Position numbers and translations under genes: made by a program. A stretch of DNA of 64,000 bases from Chitinophagaceae bacterium (GTDB taxonomy: Bacteria > Bacteroidota > Bacteroidia > Chitinophagales > Chitinophagaceae): contig JADKAZ010000001.1 in assembly GCA_016719015.1 (NCBI GenBank), forward strand, positions 248,001-312,000. Direction: 5' to 3'. The notes under the pieces are model-generated. The model saw nothing but the letters and a program-made list of their open reading frames with translations, had not been told where the DNA came from and ran no database searches. Of this stretch, positions 28,725-36,568 are shown in pieces (position 1 is the first letter of the stretch; each line of letters opens with the position of its first letter).

Positions 28725-29870
28725 ATGATAACTACAACCGATTTATCCGCAGACCTAAAAGCGATAGCTGAAAAAGTAAAAGCGGGGCAGCGAATTACCG
28801 ATGAAGAAGCATTGCTGCTTTTTGAAAAAGCCAGTTTGGGTTTTGTGGGCAGCCTTGCCAACGAAGTAAGGATAAGAAAGAACGGTGATAAAGTATACTT
28901 CAACCGGAATTTTCATATCGAACCGACGAATGTATGTGTGTTCAGTTGCAATTTCTGTTCCTACAGCAAGCTCTACGCAAAAAGAGATGAAGGTTGGGAA
29001 CTTAATATCGACCAGATGCTGCACATGGTAAAAAAATACGACGGGCAGCCCATCACAGAAGTGCATATCGTTGGTGGCGTTCATCCCAAAATGGATCTGC
29101 AATTTTTTGCTGATTTACTGAAAGCTATTAAAACACATCGTCCGGAATTACATATTAAAGCCTTTACGGCAGTTGAATATGATTATATGTTCCGAAAGGC
29201 AAAAGTGAGTGTGGAAGAAGGATTAAGGTTTTTAATTGAAGCAGGACTTAACAGTATTCCCGGCGGAGGTGCCGAAATTTTTCACCCGGAAATAAGAGAA
29301 AAAATCTGTGCTGATAAAGTAAATGCTGATGGCTGGTTATTGATTCATGAAACAGCACATCAATTGGGATTACATTCCAATGCCACCATGCTCTATGGCC
29401 ATATTGAAAAACATGAACACCTGGTTGATCATATGAGAAGGTTAAGAGAATTACAGGATAAGACCGGTGGCTTCAATACTTTCATCCCACTCAAATTCCG
29501 CAATAAGGATAATGACATGAGCAATATTCCCGAAAGCACATTGGTAGAAGACATGAAAACCTATGCCATTGCAAGGATATACTTAGATAACTTTCCTCAC
29601 CTGAAAGCCTATTGGCCCATGCTGGGCAGGCAGAATGCACAACTTTCCCTCTCTTTTGGTGTGGATGATATAGACGGAACAATTGACGACACTACTAAAA
29701 TATACAGCATGGCCGGTTCCGAAGAGCAGACTCCATCAATGAGTACAGAAGAATTAGTTACGCTGATCAAGCAGGCGAAAAGAATACCGGTGGAGAGAGA
29801 TACGCTGTACAATGAAATAAAAAATTATGGTAGTGCTGATAGAAAAGAAGTAAATCCAGCAATGAATTAA
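28725..29870 (+). CDS. mqnE: Aminofutalosine synthase
   Basis: A 381-residue radical SAM enzyme of the MqnE type, which joins SAM-derived adenosyl to the enolpyruvyl ether product of MqnA in the futalosine route to menaquinone. The cluster motif CVFSCNFC (Cys71, Cys75, Cys78) lies after the family phrase RNFHIEPTNV. Other landmarks are HIVGGVHPKMD, NSIPGGGAEIF and FNTFIPLKFRN. It is cytosolic. The next gene follows after 7 bases, so co-transcription is likely. TAACTTTA at 28694 is a possible -7 element. Other mqn genes are not in the window. Confidence 0.95.
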   Translation: MITTTDLSADLKAIAEKVKAGQRITDEEALLLFEKASLGFVGSLANEVRIRKNGDKVYFNRNFHIEPTNVCVFSCNFCSYSKLYAKRDEGWELNIDQMLHMVKKYDGQPITEVHIVGGVHPKMDLQFFADLLKAIKTHRPELHIKAFTAVEYDYMFRKAKVSVEEGLRFLIEAGLNSIPGGGAEIFHPEIREKICADKVNADGWLLIHETAHQLGLHSNATMLYGHIEKHEHLVDHMRRLRELQDKTGGFNTFIPLKFRNKDNDMSNIPESTLVEDMKTYAIARIYLDNFPHLKAYWPMLGRQNAQLSLSFGVDDIDGTIDDTTKIYSMAGSEEQTPSMSTEELVTLIKQAKRIPVERDTLYNEIKNYGSADRKEVNPAMN

Positions 29871-29877
29871 CTATTAT

Positions 29878-30354
29878 ATGGCAGAAGATTTAGCAATCAT
29901 TACCGGCAGCAAAGCCGAACAATATCAATCACTGATTCCTCAAATAAAAGGGCTACTGGATGGTGAGCCCGACCTTATTGCCAATATGGCCAATTTAACG
30001 GCCGCATTAAAAGAACAATTCGGCTGGCTATGGGTTGGTTTTTATATAGTGAAGAAGGATGAGTTAGTGCTGGCTCCATTCCAGGGACCGGTTGCCTGTA
30101 CCCGGATAAAAAAAGGAAGAGGTGTTTGCGGAAGCAGCTGGGCGCAATCAAAAACTCTTATCGTTCCTGATGTAGAAAAATTTCCCGGCCATATTGCCTG
30201 CAGTAGTTTATCAAAATCTGAAATTGTTGTTCCGGTAATACACAACAATCAGGTCGTGGCAATATTGGATATTGACAGTAGCGAATACGACCAGTTCGAC
30301 ACCACCGACCAGCAATACCTGGAAGAAATCGTCGCCCTTGTTTCTTTCAGCTGA
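29878..30354 (+). CDS. msrC: Free methionine-(R)-sulfoxide reductase (GAF domain)
   Basis: A 158-residue GAF-domain enzyme of the fRMsr type, which reduces free L-methionine-(R)-sulfoxide. The family cysteines are visible in CTRIKKGRGVCGSSW and HIACSSLSKSEIVVP, with the later phrase VVAILDIDSSEYDQFD. Length is typical (about 160). It follows mqnE by 7 bases and is cytosolic. Together with MsrA elsewhere in the window it fits oxidative-stress repair, but the pairing is not causal. Confidence 0.9.
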   Translation: MAEDLAIITGSKAEQYQSLIPQIKGLLDGEPDLIANMANLTAALKEQFGWLWVGFYIVKKDELVLAPFQGPVACTRIKKGRGVCGSSWAQSKTLIVPDVEKFPGHIACSSLSKSEIVVPVIHNNQVVAILDIDSSEYDQFDTTDQQYLEEIVALVSFS

Positions 30355-30387
30355 TTTCGTAAATTTATTTTGCCAAAACTTAATCTG

Positions 30388-30939
30388 ATGCGGTACTCAT
30401 ATCCTCATACCATTGATAATGGTGGCGGTGAGCTAATCACCTTTTTACAACTTGTGTCTGGTGCACAAGGCGACTGGTTAGAAGTTGAGAATTTAGTTCA
30501 GCCCAACTCGGGACCACCAATGCATGTCCATTTTAAACAAGCCGAAAGCCTCACTGTTGTTAAAGGAAAAATCGGTATTCAACACCAGGGCGGAGAACAA
30601 CAATTTTTTGGTGAAGGGGAAACGATAACTTTTGAAGCTGGTGATCCACATCGTTTTTGGAATGCAGGCAATGCTCCTTTGATTTGCAGAGGATGGATAA
30701 AGCCAGCTCATAATGTTGAGTATTTTCTCACAGAAATTTATAAATCAACCAAAGCCAATGGTGGTAAGCAACCATCGCAGTTTGACGGAGCCTGGCTGAT
30801 GACCCGGTATCAAACAGAATTTGATATGACTGAGATCCCGGCTTTTGTAAAAAAAGTAATATTTCCAATTGTTTTATTTGTTGGGAAACTGGCAGGGAAA
30901 CATAAAAAATTTGCTGATGCCCCACCACCAGTAAAATAA
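30388..30939 (+). CDS. Cupin-domain protein
   Basis: A 183-residue protein with a single cupin barrel (about residues 35-120): PNSGPPMHVHFKQAES gives the first metal-binding motif, and FEAGDPHRFWNAGN the second. A Lys-rich C-terminal tail follows a hydrophobic segment (FVKKVIFPIVLFVGKLAG), which could be a membrane anchor or buried helix. The ATG at 30388 is preferred over the TTG at 30370. The acylphosphatase gene follows after 4 bases, so the two are likely co-transcribed. Ligand and reaction are unknown. Confidence 0.75.
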   Translation: MRYSYPHTIDNGGGELITFLQLVSGAQGDWLEVENLVQPNSGPPMHVHFKQAESLTVVKGKIGIQHQGGEQQFFGEGETITFEAGDPHRFWNAGNAPLICRGWIKPAHNVEYFLTEIYKSTKANGGKQPSQFDGAWLMTRYQTEFDMTEIPAFVKKVIFPIVLFVGKLAGKHKKFADAPPPVK

Positions 30940-30943
30940 TAAA

Positions 30944-31219
30944 ATGCTGCAAACCATTTCCATCACCGTTTCCGGAAAAGTGCAGGGGGTTTATTACCGG
31001 CAAAGCACCAAAGAAACAGCAATTACTCTTGGTATAACCGGGCAGGTTAAAAATTTGACGAATGGGAGTGTTTATATAATTGCCTCGGGAACAAAAGAGC
31101 AGTTAGATAATCTGGTAGAATGGTGCCATCAAGGGCCTCCGAAGGCTCAAGTAACAAACCTCGAAGTGGAAAAACTCCCCTCCCAGCCTTTCGGCAAATT
31201 TTCAATACAGCGGTTTTAG
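30944..31219 (+). CDS. acyP: Acylphosphatase
   Basis: A 91-residue enzyme that hydrolyses acyl phosphates. The family signature is present: VSGKVQGVYYRQST with the catalytic Arg, then TGQVKNLTNGSVYI with the catalytic Asn. Length is typical. It follows the cupin gene by 4 bases. Its stop overlaps the convergent small gene by 4 bases. Confidence 0.97.
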   Translation: MLQTISITVSGKVQGVYYRQSTKETAITLGITGQVKNLTNGSVYIIASGTKEQLDNLVEWCHQGPPKAQVTNLEVEKLPSQPFGKFSIQRF

Positions 31220-31587
31220 TGTGTTGCATGCAAGTAACCAATTATAAGTATCGAGATATGGCAAAGGGCCAAAATCACCTGGCTTAAAAACCAGTATTTA
31301 CCATGGTGCTTTTTTATCTTCTTTACTCTTTCTTTATGAAATTTATGGATATGGGGAAGCTCTTCCATTTGGGGAGCATGCAATTTACTATGGGGAGCCT
31401 TGGGATGTGAATCCGGGAAAGAGGAAGTTTTATTTCCCTGTTCTGAATGATCAGCGGCACCAGTTGTTTTGATGATACCGGAAGTGTGAGACTCAGTTTT
31501 AGCCGTATGACCACCGGCTATTGCCGCTGATGTAGCCAAAGAAAATATCACCGTAAAGATGATGCTGGATAAGGTTCTTTGTGTCAT
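31216..31587 (-). CDS. Small secreted histidine-rich membrane-anchored protein
   Basis: A 123-residue protein with a signal peptide (residues 1-24, AAIAG), a polar linker rich in His, Ser and Lys (about 25-90, for example LPHIHKFHKERVKKIKKHHG), and a C-terminal membrane helix (FLSQVILALCHISILIIGYL). The topology suggests a periplasmic metal-binding or charged linker held in the inner membrane. I do not recognise a family. It overlaps the acylphosphatase gene tail-to-tail by 4 bases. Confidence 0.55.
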   Translation of the reverse strand: MTQRTLSSIIFTVIFSLATSAAIAGGHTAKTESHTSGIIKTTGAADHSEQGNKTSSFPDSHPKAPHSKLHAPQMEELPHIHKFHKERVKKIKKHHGKYWFLSQVILALCHISILIIGYLHATH

Positions 31588-31955
31588 AAATAATAATTTT
31601 TATAACACAATTTTGCCCCGCAGGCAGCCTGAAAACAAGGTAGGAAATGCGCAAAAAAGAGAATGCGTAGTAAGGCTGTATAATCAACTATATAACTGCG
31701 TATAACTGCTGATAGTGACTAAATAAGTAGTACTACGGCAAAAAAGAACAACTGCGAAATGGCACCTGTTTAAAAAACTTCTTCTACTCATTTGGAGTTG
31801 GCTAAGCTGCGTACAACTACGCAAACCTGAGAGTATCTACGCAATCTTCGGGGTAACCCTTTGAAAGTTCGGTGGAGGAGTTTATTTTAGTTGAAGATTT
31901 AATCCCGCCTGAGAGAGCTTCACTCTGATTATTTAACCACCAAAAACCAACTGTT
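31588..31955 (+). promoter_or_regulatory. Long intergenic control region with five TGCGTA/TACGCA boxes
   Basis: This 368-base stretch has no convincing gene. It contains TGCGTA at 31664-31669, 31697-31702 and 31808-31813, and TACGCA (its reverse complement) at 31818-31823 and 31838-31843. The pair at 31808-31823 forms a palindrome with a 4-base centre. The boxes sit upstream of the lipoprotein gene whose operon appears to include a histidine kinase and a NarL-type regulator, so they are a candidate operator array for that regulator. This is inference from position and repetition. Confidence 0.5.
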
Positions 31956-32588
31956 ATGAGTACTTCAGTATGTAAAAATTTTGTAAGCACAGTTATTATT
32001 TCATGTTGTCTCACATTACTATCTTGTAATAATGGGGATAAAGAAACCCCTAAAGAACAAAAAGAACAAAGTGCTGAAACCAATCAAGAAAATACTTCTT
32101 CTAAAGCACTGACTGCCGGACCGTTTACCGTTCTAAAATTAGATAAACAGGCATTGATTGATCTTTTTAATAATACAGGGGCAAATGCAAAAAAAATATT
32201 AATTCAATTCAGCGATGATGGTTCTTCTCAATTTATGCAAGCTGTAGCTTTTGGTGCCAATAAAAATAACGTATACCAAAATGTATTAAAAACCCTTACA
32301 CCTGCCTCTACTAACTCATGGGATACAACAGGCTTGAAAATCATGGGTAATAACGAATTAACAAAGAAACAAATTAAAACCTTGATCGGCGGCACTATCA
32401 ATGCAACTAATGCAAAGGATCTATATTTTTATCCAATAAAAAATTCAAATAATCAAATTTATTTTATTGTTTCTACTTCTCTTGTACCATTCACCACTAC
32501 TGGACCGAAAGTGATGTTAACTTATCCAACCGGAGGAGAAGATAGCAAGCCTTCTCCCCCTGCGCCGCCTTGTGCTGTATGTGAATAA
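31956..32588 (+). CDS. Lipoprotein with C-terminal KPSPPAPP tail
   Basis: A 210-residue lipoprotein: the hydrophobic leader ends in LLSC (Cys24), followed by a Lys/Glu/Gln-rich linker. A soluble domain (about 55-185) has no family I recognise. The last 15 residues are DSKPSPPAPPCAVCE, with a proline-rich stretch and two cysteines. The next gene product ends with the same KPSPPAPP motif, although the two proteins are otherwise unrelated. It is the first gene of a likely five-gene operon ending in a kinase and a response regulator, so it may be the sensed or regulated envelope protein. Confidence 0.75.
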   Translation: MSTSVCKNFVSTVIISCCLTLLSCNNGDKETPKEQKEQSAETNQENTSSKALTAGPFTVLKLDKQALIDLFNNTGANAKKILIQFSDDGSSQFMQAVAFGANKNNVYQNVLKTLTPASTNSWDTTGLKIMGNNELTKKQIKTLIGGTINATNAKDLYFYPIKNSNNQIYFIVSTSLVPFTTTGPKVMLTYPTGGEDSKPSPPAPPCAVCE

Positions 32589-32595
32589 AACATTA

Positions 32596-32622
32596 GCCGG
32601 AAGTAAAAAACACACTTCCGGC
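32596..32622 (+). terminator. Intra-operon hairpin
   Basis: GCCGGAAGT, 9 bases, ACTTCCGGC form a 9-bp stem just after the lipoprotein stop. There is no strong T-tract, so it is more likely an attenuator or mRNA-stability hairpin than a full terminator. Confidence 0.5.
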
Positions 32623-32656
32623 CATTTCAATATTACCAAACCCAAAAAATATAAAT

Positions 32657-33115
32657 ATGGCACAAGTAAAATTTTATGGTATGACCCTCGACTTTCAGTT
32701 TGTCCGGGATTATTTTAAAACCCCTGAATTCAAAAAATTTATTCTTCAACCATATATGGAAGATGCTGAAAAATGGAGAGATGAATATTTTTTGTTGATT
32801 TATGCCATCGACGAAAAAGGAATCCCCATGAAAAAAAAGGATTTAGCTATCGTCGAAAATGATACTTACCAGGCCTTGAACAGACTTGAACTCGGCAACA
32901 TAAGTTTTAACAGGGCGCAACTACAGCCATTTATTGATGAGGACAACGCATCCGGCAATAAGTTCACTGCTTTGTATTTTAGTCCTCGTCAATACGGAGA
33001 ATATGTTTCTTATAAAGTCGTGGCTATTACAGAATCATTCAGAAACCCTTCCATTATCGAAGAAGACTTAAAGCCCTCGCCTCCGGCTCCACCAGCCCCG
33101 GGGGACATTTATTAA
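32657..33115 (+). CDS. Uncharacterised protein with C-terminal KPSPPAPP tail
   Basis: A 152-residue protein without a signal peptide. It is acidic and rich in aromatics, without a recognised domain. Its C-terminus, EDLKPSPPAPPAPGDIY, repeats the KPSPPAPP motif of the preceding lipoprotein. The codons differ at nearly every wobble position, so the motif seems kept for its amino acids. It sits between the lipoprotein and the membrane protein of the two-component set (26 bases before the next gene). Function unknown; the tail may be a shared docking or sorting tag. Confidence 0.7.
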   Translation: MAQVKFYGMTLDFQFVRDYFKTPEFKKFILQPYMEDAEKWRDEYFLLIYAIDEKGIPMKKKDLAIVENDTYQALNRLELGNISFNRAQLQPFIDEDNASGNKFTALYFSPRQYGEYVSYKVVAITESFRNPSIIEEDLKPSPPAPPAPGDIY

Positions 33116-33141
33116 AATAAAGATACAGCTAATCTAAAGCT

Positions 33142-33816
33142 ATGTATAAAGAGATAACAGACTGGTCTGAAGTGTGGGCATTGCTGATTCCTTTATTTTT
33201 TCTATTCAGGCAAAGGAATAAATCTTCATATCTGCGACCAGTCCGCATGTATGTAATTATCGCTTTGCTTATCAATATTTGTGCAATCAGTATACAGAAA
33301 TATAAAACCGAATGGGGTTACGAACTGGGGGATTTTTTTTATAGTAATAATTTTCTGTATAACATACACTCCGTAACAAGGCTTTTACTATTTAGCTGGT
33401 TTTTTATTTTACTTAATCAGAAATTTATGCACCGAATAAAAATGATTATCCCATTTGGATTCATCATTTTTGTTGTCATAAATTTTATTTTTTACGAAAA
33501 TTTTTTCAACAGGTATAATTTAAGTAGCCGGCTATTAGCAACAGAAGCTGCTTTACTATTATTCTATTGCCTGCAATACTATATTTTCCTGATAATAGAA
33601 GACAAGGGTATTCCTTTCAAGAAACAACCCGGCGTATGGATTGTTATCGGGCTTACGTTCTATGTTGCGGCAAGTTTTTTCATTTTTCTATTTTACGACT
33701 ACCTGGTTGTGCATGACAAAGATTTCGCTATTGATGTTTGGGATGTACATAACGTATTTTACATTACCCTTTGTATTTGTATTGCTGCCAGCTTAAACAG
33801 TAAAGATGACGAGTAA
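33142..33816 (+). CDS. Six- or seven-helix membrane protein beside a two-component system
   Basis: A 224-residue protein with about six to seven predicted membrane helices (for example VWALLIPLFFLF, VIIALLINICAISI, LLLFSWFFILL, IPFGFIIFVVINF, WIVIGLTFYVAASFFIFLFY). No catalytic motif is visible. Its 3' end overlaps the kinase gene by 11 bases, so the two are translated together. The kinase has only one membrane helix and no sensory domain, so this protein may sense the signal for it. This is inference; the family is not one I can name. Confidence 0.7.
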   Translation: MYKEITDWSEVWALLIPLFFLFRQRNKSSYLRPVRMYVIIALLINICAISIQKYKTEWGYELGDFFYSNNFLYNIHSVTRLLLFSWFFILLNQKFMHRIKMIIPFGFIIFVVINFIFYENFFNRYNLSSRLLATEAALLLFYCLQYYIFLIIEDKGIPFKKQPGVWIVIGLTFYVAASFFIFLFYDYLVVHDKDFAIDVWDVHNVFYITLCICIAASLNSKDDE

Positions 33817-34609
33817 CCTGACCTATCTTGTTATATTAGGCATCGGTGTAATGCTGCTGATGGTGGTCAGTATATTACTGGCCGTAATTTATAATCAACG
33901 AAAAAAAAATCAGCATCGCACCGCCCTGGAAAAACTACGGGAGCAACAGCAAAACCAACTTATAGAAGCCGCCGTACGCAGCGAGGAGCAAGAACGGCAC
34001 CGAATTGCTGAAACATTGCATGATGAGGTCGGCGCCATCCTTTCATCGGCCAAACTTCACCTGCTCGGTATCAAAGCGGAACTACTGGATGAAAGAGACC
34101 AGAAACTACATGAGAAAGGAAGGGAGTTATTGAATGATGTAATTGGAAAAGTAAGAGGTATATCTCATAACCTGCATTCTAATATCCTGAAAGAATTTGG
34201 TTTGAACGAGGCTATCCGGCATTTTATCCGGAAAGTAACACAGGGCACCATCATCAACGCCACCACCGCCCTGGATGATAATTACCAGACAGAAAACCCT
34301 GATAATGATATCAGCATGTACCGGATGGTACAGGAACTCGTTAACAACACCCTTAAATATGCCAATGCCACGGAAATTCTGATCAGTTCCACAATGGATG
34401 GCAATGAACTGAATCTTGTTATTTTTCATAATGGAGATGGCCTCACCCAGGAACAGTTTGAAGAGCTCCGCTACCAGAAAGAAGGATTGGGTTTAAAAAA
34501 TATCCAGAACAGAATTATCTTGCTGAAAGGAATGATCCATTTTACAAAGGGTGCCGAAGGCTCTCGTATCAATATCCAGGTACCAGTTAAATCGAATCAA
34601 CATGAGTAA
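33806..34609 (+). CDS. NarL-type sensor histidine kinase
   Basis: A 267-residue kinase with one N-terminal membrane helix (about 8-29), a coiled linker, the HisKA_3 dimerisation domain with phospho-acceptor His72 in AETLHDEVGAIL, and a C-terminal HATPase (N-box VQELVNNTLKYA, G-box EGLGLKNIQNRI). There is no obvious sensing domain. It phosphorylates a NarL/FixJ-type regulator, and the next gene, overlapping by 8 bases, encodes one. The upstream membrane protein overlaps its start by 11 bases. Sensing may come from that membrane protein or from the KPSPPAPP-tailed proteins. Confidence 0.92.
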   Translation: MTSNLTYLVILGIGVMLLMVVSILLAVIYNQRKKNQHRTALEKLREQQQNQLIEAAVRSEEQERHRIAETLHDEVGAILSSAKLHLLGIKAELLDERDQKLHEKGRELLNDVIGKVRGISHNLHSNILKEFGLNEAIRHFIRKVTQGTIINATTALDDNYQTENPDNDISMYRMVQELVNNTLKYANATEILISSTMDGNELNLVIFHNGDGLTQEQFEELRYQKEGLGLKNIQNRIILLKGMIHFTKGAEGSRINIQVPVKSNQHE

Positions 34610-35252
34610 AATAAAAATTGCTATAGCAGACGATTATAAAATTTATCGGGAAGGATTAAAAGTTGGATTATCAGCCGACGAAAATTTTGATGTGCTTTTT
34701 GAGTCCGACAATGGTGAGGAATTACTAAAAGCATTGGAATCAGCCACGCCGGATGTTATCATCATGGACCTGAAAATGCCGATTATGGATGGTATGGAAG
34801 CTACCAAAGCTGTTCGTAAAAAATATCCATCGATCAAGGTATTAGTGGTAACCATGTACGATGATGATAAATTTATCATTCACCTGATGGAAAATGGAGC
34901 CAATGGTTACTTATTGAAAAACACCGAACCGGATGAAATAAGAAAATCTATTTATGCCGTTCATGAAAATGGCTACTATTTTAACGATGTGGTAAACAAA
35001 GCTTTGCTGAAAAAATTAGTGTTGAAAAATAACCTCAAGCCCTCCTTTAACCAGAATGTTGAATTGACAGAAAGGGAATTGGAAGTATTGAAACTTATCT
35101 GCGAAGAAAAAACTGCAGCAGAAATAGCGAAAGATATTTTCTTAAGCCCCCGCTCGGTAGAAGGAATCCGTCAACGGCTGATTGAAAAAATTGGCGTCCG
35201 TAATACAGCCGGATTAGTAATGTTTGCCGTAAAGAATAGTATGGTTGACTAA
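34602..35252 (+). CDS. NarL/FixJ-type response regulator
   Basis: A 216-residue regulator. The receiver domain (about 4-120) has the acidic pocket in IADD and the phospho-acceptor Asp56 in VIIMDLKMP, with Lys near 105 (YLLKN). The C-terminal LuxR-type helix-turn-helix (about 145-210) reads ELTERELEVLKLICEEKT and SPRSVEGIRQRL. The ATG at 34602 overlaps the kinase stop and gives the normal receiver N-terminus; the longer frame from 34551 lies in the kinase gene. It likely controls the operon promoter region upstream of 31956, where repeated TGCGTA boxes occur (inference). Confidence 0.95.
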   Translation: MSKIKIAIADDYKIYREGLKVGLSADENFDVLFESDNGEELLKALESATPDVIIMDLKMPIMDGMEATKAVRKKYPSIKVLVVTMYDDDKFIIHLMENGANGYLLKNTEPDEIRKSIYAVHENGYYFNDVVNKALLKKLVLKNNLKPSFNQNVELTERELEVLKLICEEKTAAEIAKDIFLSPRSVEGIRQRLIEKIGVRNTAGLVMFAVKNSMVD

Positions 35253-35255
35253 AGA

Positions 35256-36209
35256 TTACTTAAGTCCGGGAGCCAGGTTCTCCAGCATATCCTTTGTCAT
35301 AGCAGCCAAATCATAATCTTCCTTCCAGCCCCAGTCATTTCTTGCCACAGAGTCATCAATACTTTGCGGCCATCCATCAGCAATGGCCTGGCGGTAATCG
35401 GGTTTATAGGTCATGCTAAAATCAGGAATATGTTTTTTGATAGCTGCTGCAATTTCTTTGGGAGAAAAACTCATGCCGGATATATTGTACGAAGTGCGGA
35501 TATTTATTTTGGATGCGGGTGCTTCCATCAGTTCAATTGTTGCCCTGATCGCATCCGGCATATACATCATCGGCAGGTACGTATCTTCTTCTAAGAAACA
35601 TTCATACTTTTTTTCTTCCAATGCTTCATGAAAAATCTCTACTGCATAATCGGTAGTACCGCCACCTGGAGCCGACTTATAAGAAATCAATCCGGGATAA
35701 CGAAGACTTCTTACATCCACGCCGTATCGCTGATAAAAATAATTGCACCAGAATTCTCCGGCATATTTACTGATACCATACACCGTAGCCGGTTCAATAA
35801 CGGTTTGTTGCGGGCAATTTTGCCTTGGCGAAGTAGGCCCGAATACAGCAATAGAGCTGGGCCAATATACTTTATGCAATTTCTCTTCCCTCGCTATATC
35901 CAATACATTCAGCAGGCCGGTCATATTCAGGTTCCAGGCCAGCCCTGGATTTTTTTCTCCGGTAGCAGAAAGAATAGCTGCCAGTAAATATATCTGGGTA
36001 ATGTTTTGCCGTATCACCTGCACATGCAGCATTTCCTTGTTCATCACATCAAGGCTAACATAAGGTCCGGTTCCTTCCAATAACGGGTTTTGTTCCCGCA
36101 GGTCAGAGGCTACAACGTTGGCATTACCATAGATTTTTCTAAGGGCCATTGTTAGCTCTACTCCTATTTGACCGGATGCTCCTATTACGAGAATTTTGTC
36201 TTTTAACAT
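35256..36209 (-). CDS. tdh: NAD-dependent L-threonine 3-dehydrogenase (epimerase type)
   Basis: A 317-residue extended short-chain enzyme. The nucleotide motif is GASGQIG (residues 10-16), the catalytic Tyr and Lys lie in YGISKYAGE, and the Ser in WPSSIAVFGP. The phrase RYPGLISYKSAPGGGTTDYA is a hallmark of the Bacteroidota and bacterial L-threonine dehydrogenases of the epimerase superfamily, which turn threonine into 2-amino-3-ketobutyrate. It is cytosolic. The partner 2-amino-3-ketobutyrate ligase is not in the window. Convergent with the response regulator gene, 3 bases apart. Confidence 0.92.
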   Translation of the reverse strand: MLKDKILVIGASGQIGVELTMALRKIYGNANVVASDLREQNPLLEGTGPYVSLDVMNKEMLHVQVIRQNITQIYLLAAILSATGEKNPGLAWNLNMTGLLNVLDIAREEKLHKVYWPSSIAVFGPTSPRQNCPQQTVIEPATVYGISKYAGEFWCNYFYQRYGVDVRSLRYPGLISYKSAPGGGTTDYAVEIFHEALEEKKYECFLEEDTYLPMMYMPDAIRATIELMEAPASKINIRTSYNISGMSFSPKEIAAAIKKHIPDFSMTYKPDYRQAIADGWPQSIDDSVARNDWGWKEDYDLAAMTKDMLENLAPGLK

Positions 36210-36568
36210 AACGGGTATTTTAATTACAAATGTAAGGGCTTACGATATTCCCACCGCCTGATAACTGGGGTGTGGGAATGGCTCAATGTGGCTTGCCTGC
36301 CCCACACAATAAAAGAATATTTACATATTGAACCTTCTTATATGCTAAAGATCATTTTACCACTGCTATTTACTTCCGCTGAGGTGGTTTGCAAATCTAA
36401 AATTGAATGCCATGCAAGCGAACAATGCTACTATTATAGCTGCTCAATCCTGTTGTGAGACAGATAATATTTGTAGTGGGCATACTATCAGTGACACATG
36501 AGCTGATTTTTTCATCCTCAAAATAGAAAATTGGTTTTTATAATTATTTCCATAACACAATTTTAATC
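36210..36568. other. Intergenic region, nothing coding seen
   Basis: A 359-base stretch between divergent genes. It contains a GTGTGGG...CCCCACAC inverted pair around 36268-36305. A 62-codon open frame on the plus strand lacks any domain, signal or support and looks random. I see no RNA gene. Confidence 0.5.

Noticed and set aside
36268..36305. GTGTGGG/CCCCACAC hairpin as a terminator or riboswitch
   Set aside because: Loop of about 24 bases, no T-tract and no match to a riboswitch core that I can see.
36270..36458. 62-codon plus-strand open frame between tdh and the next gene
   Set aside because: No signal, domain or start context; composition looks like intergenic DNA.
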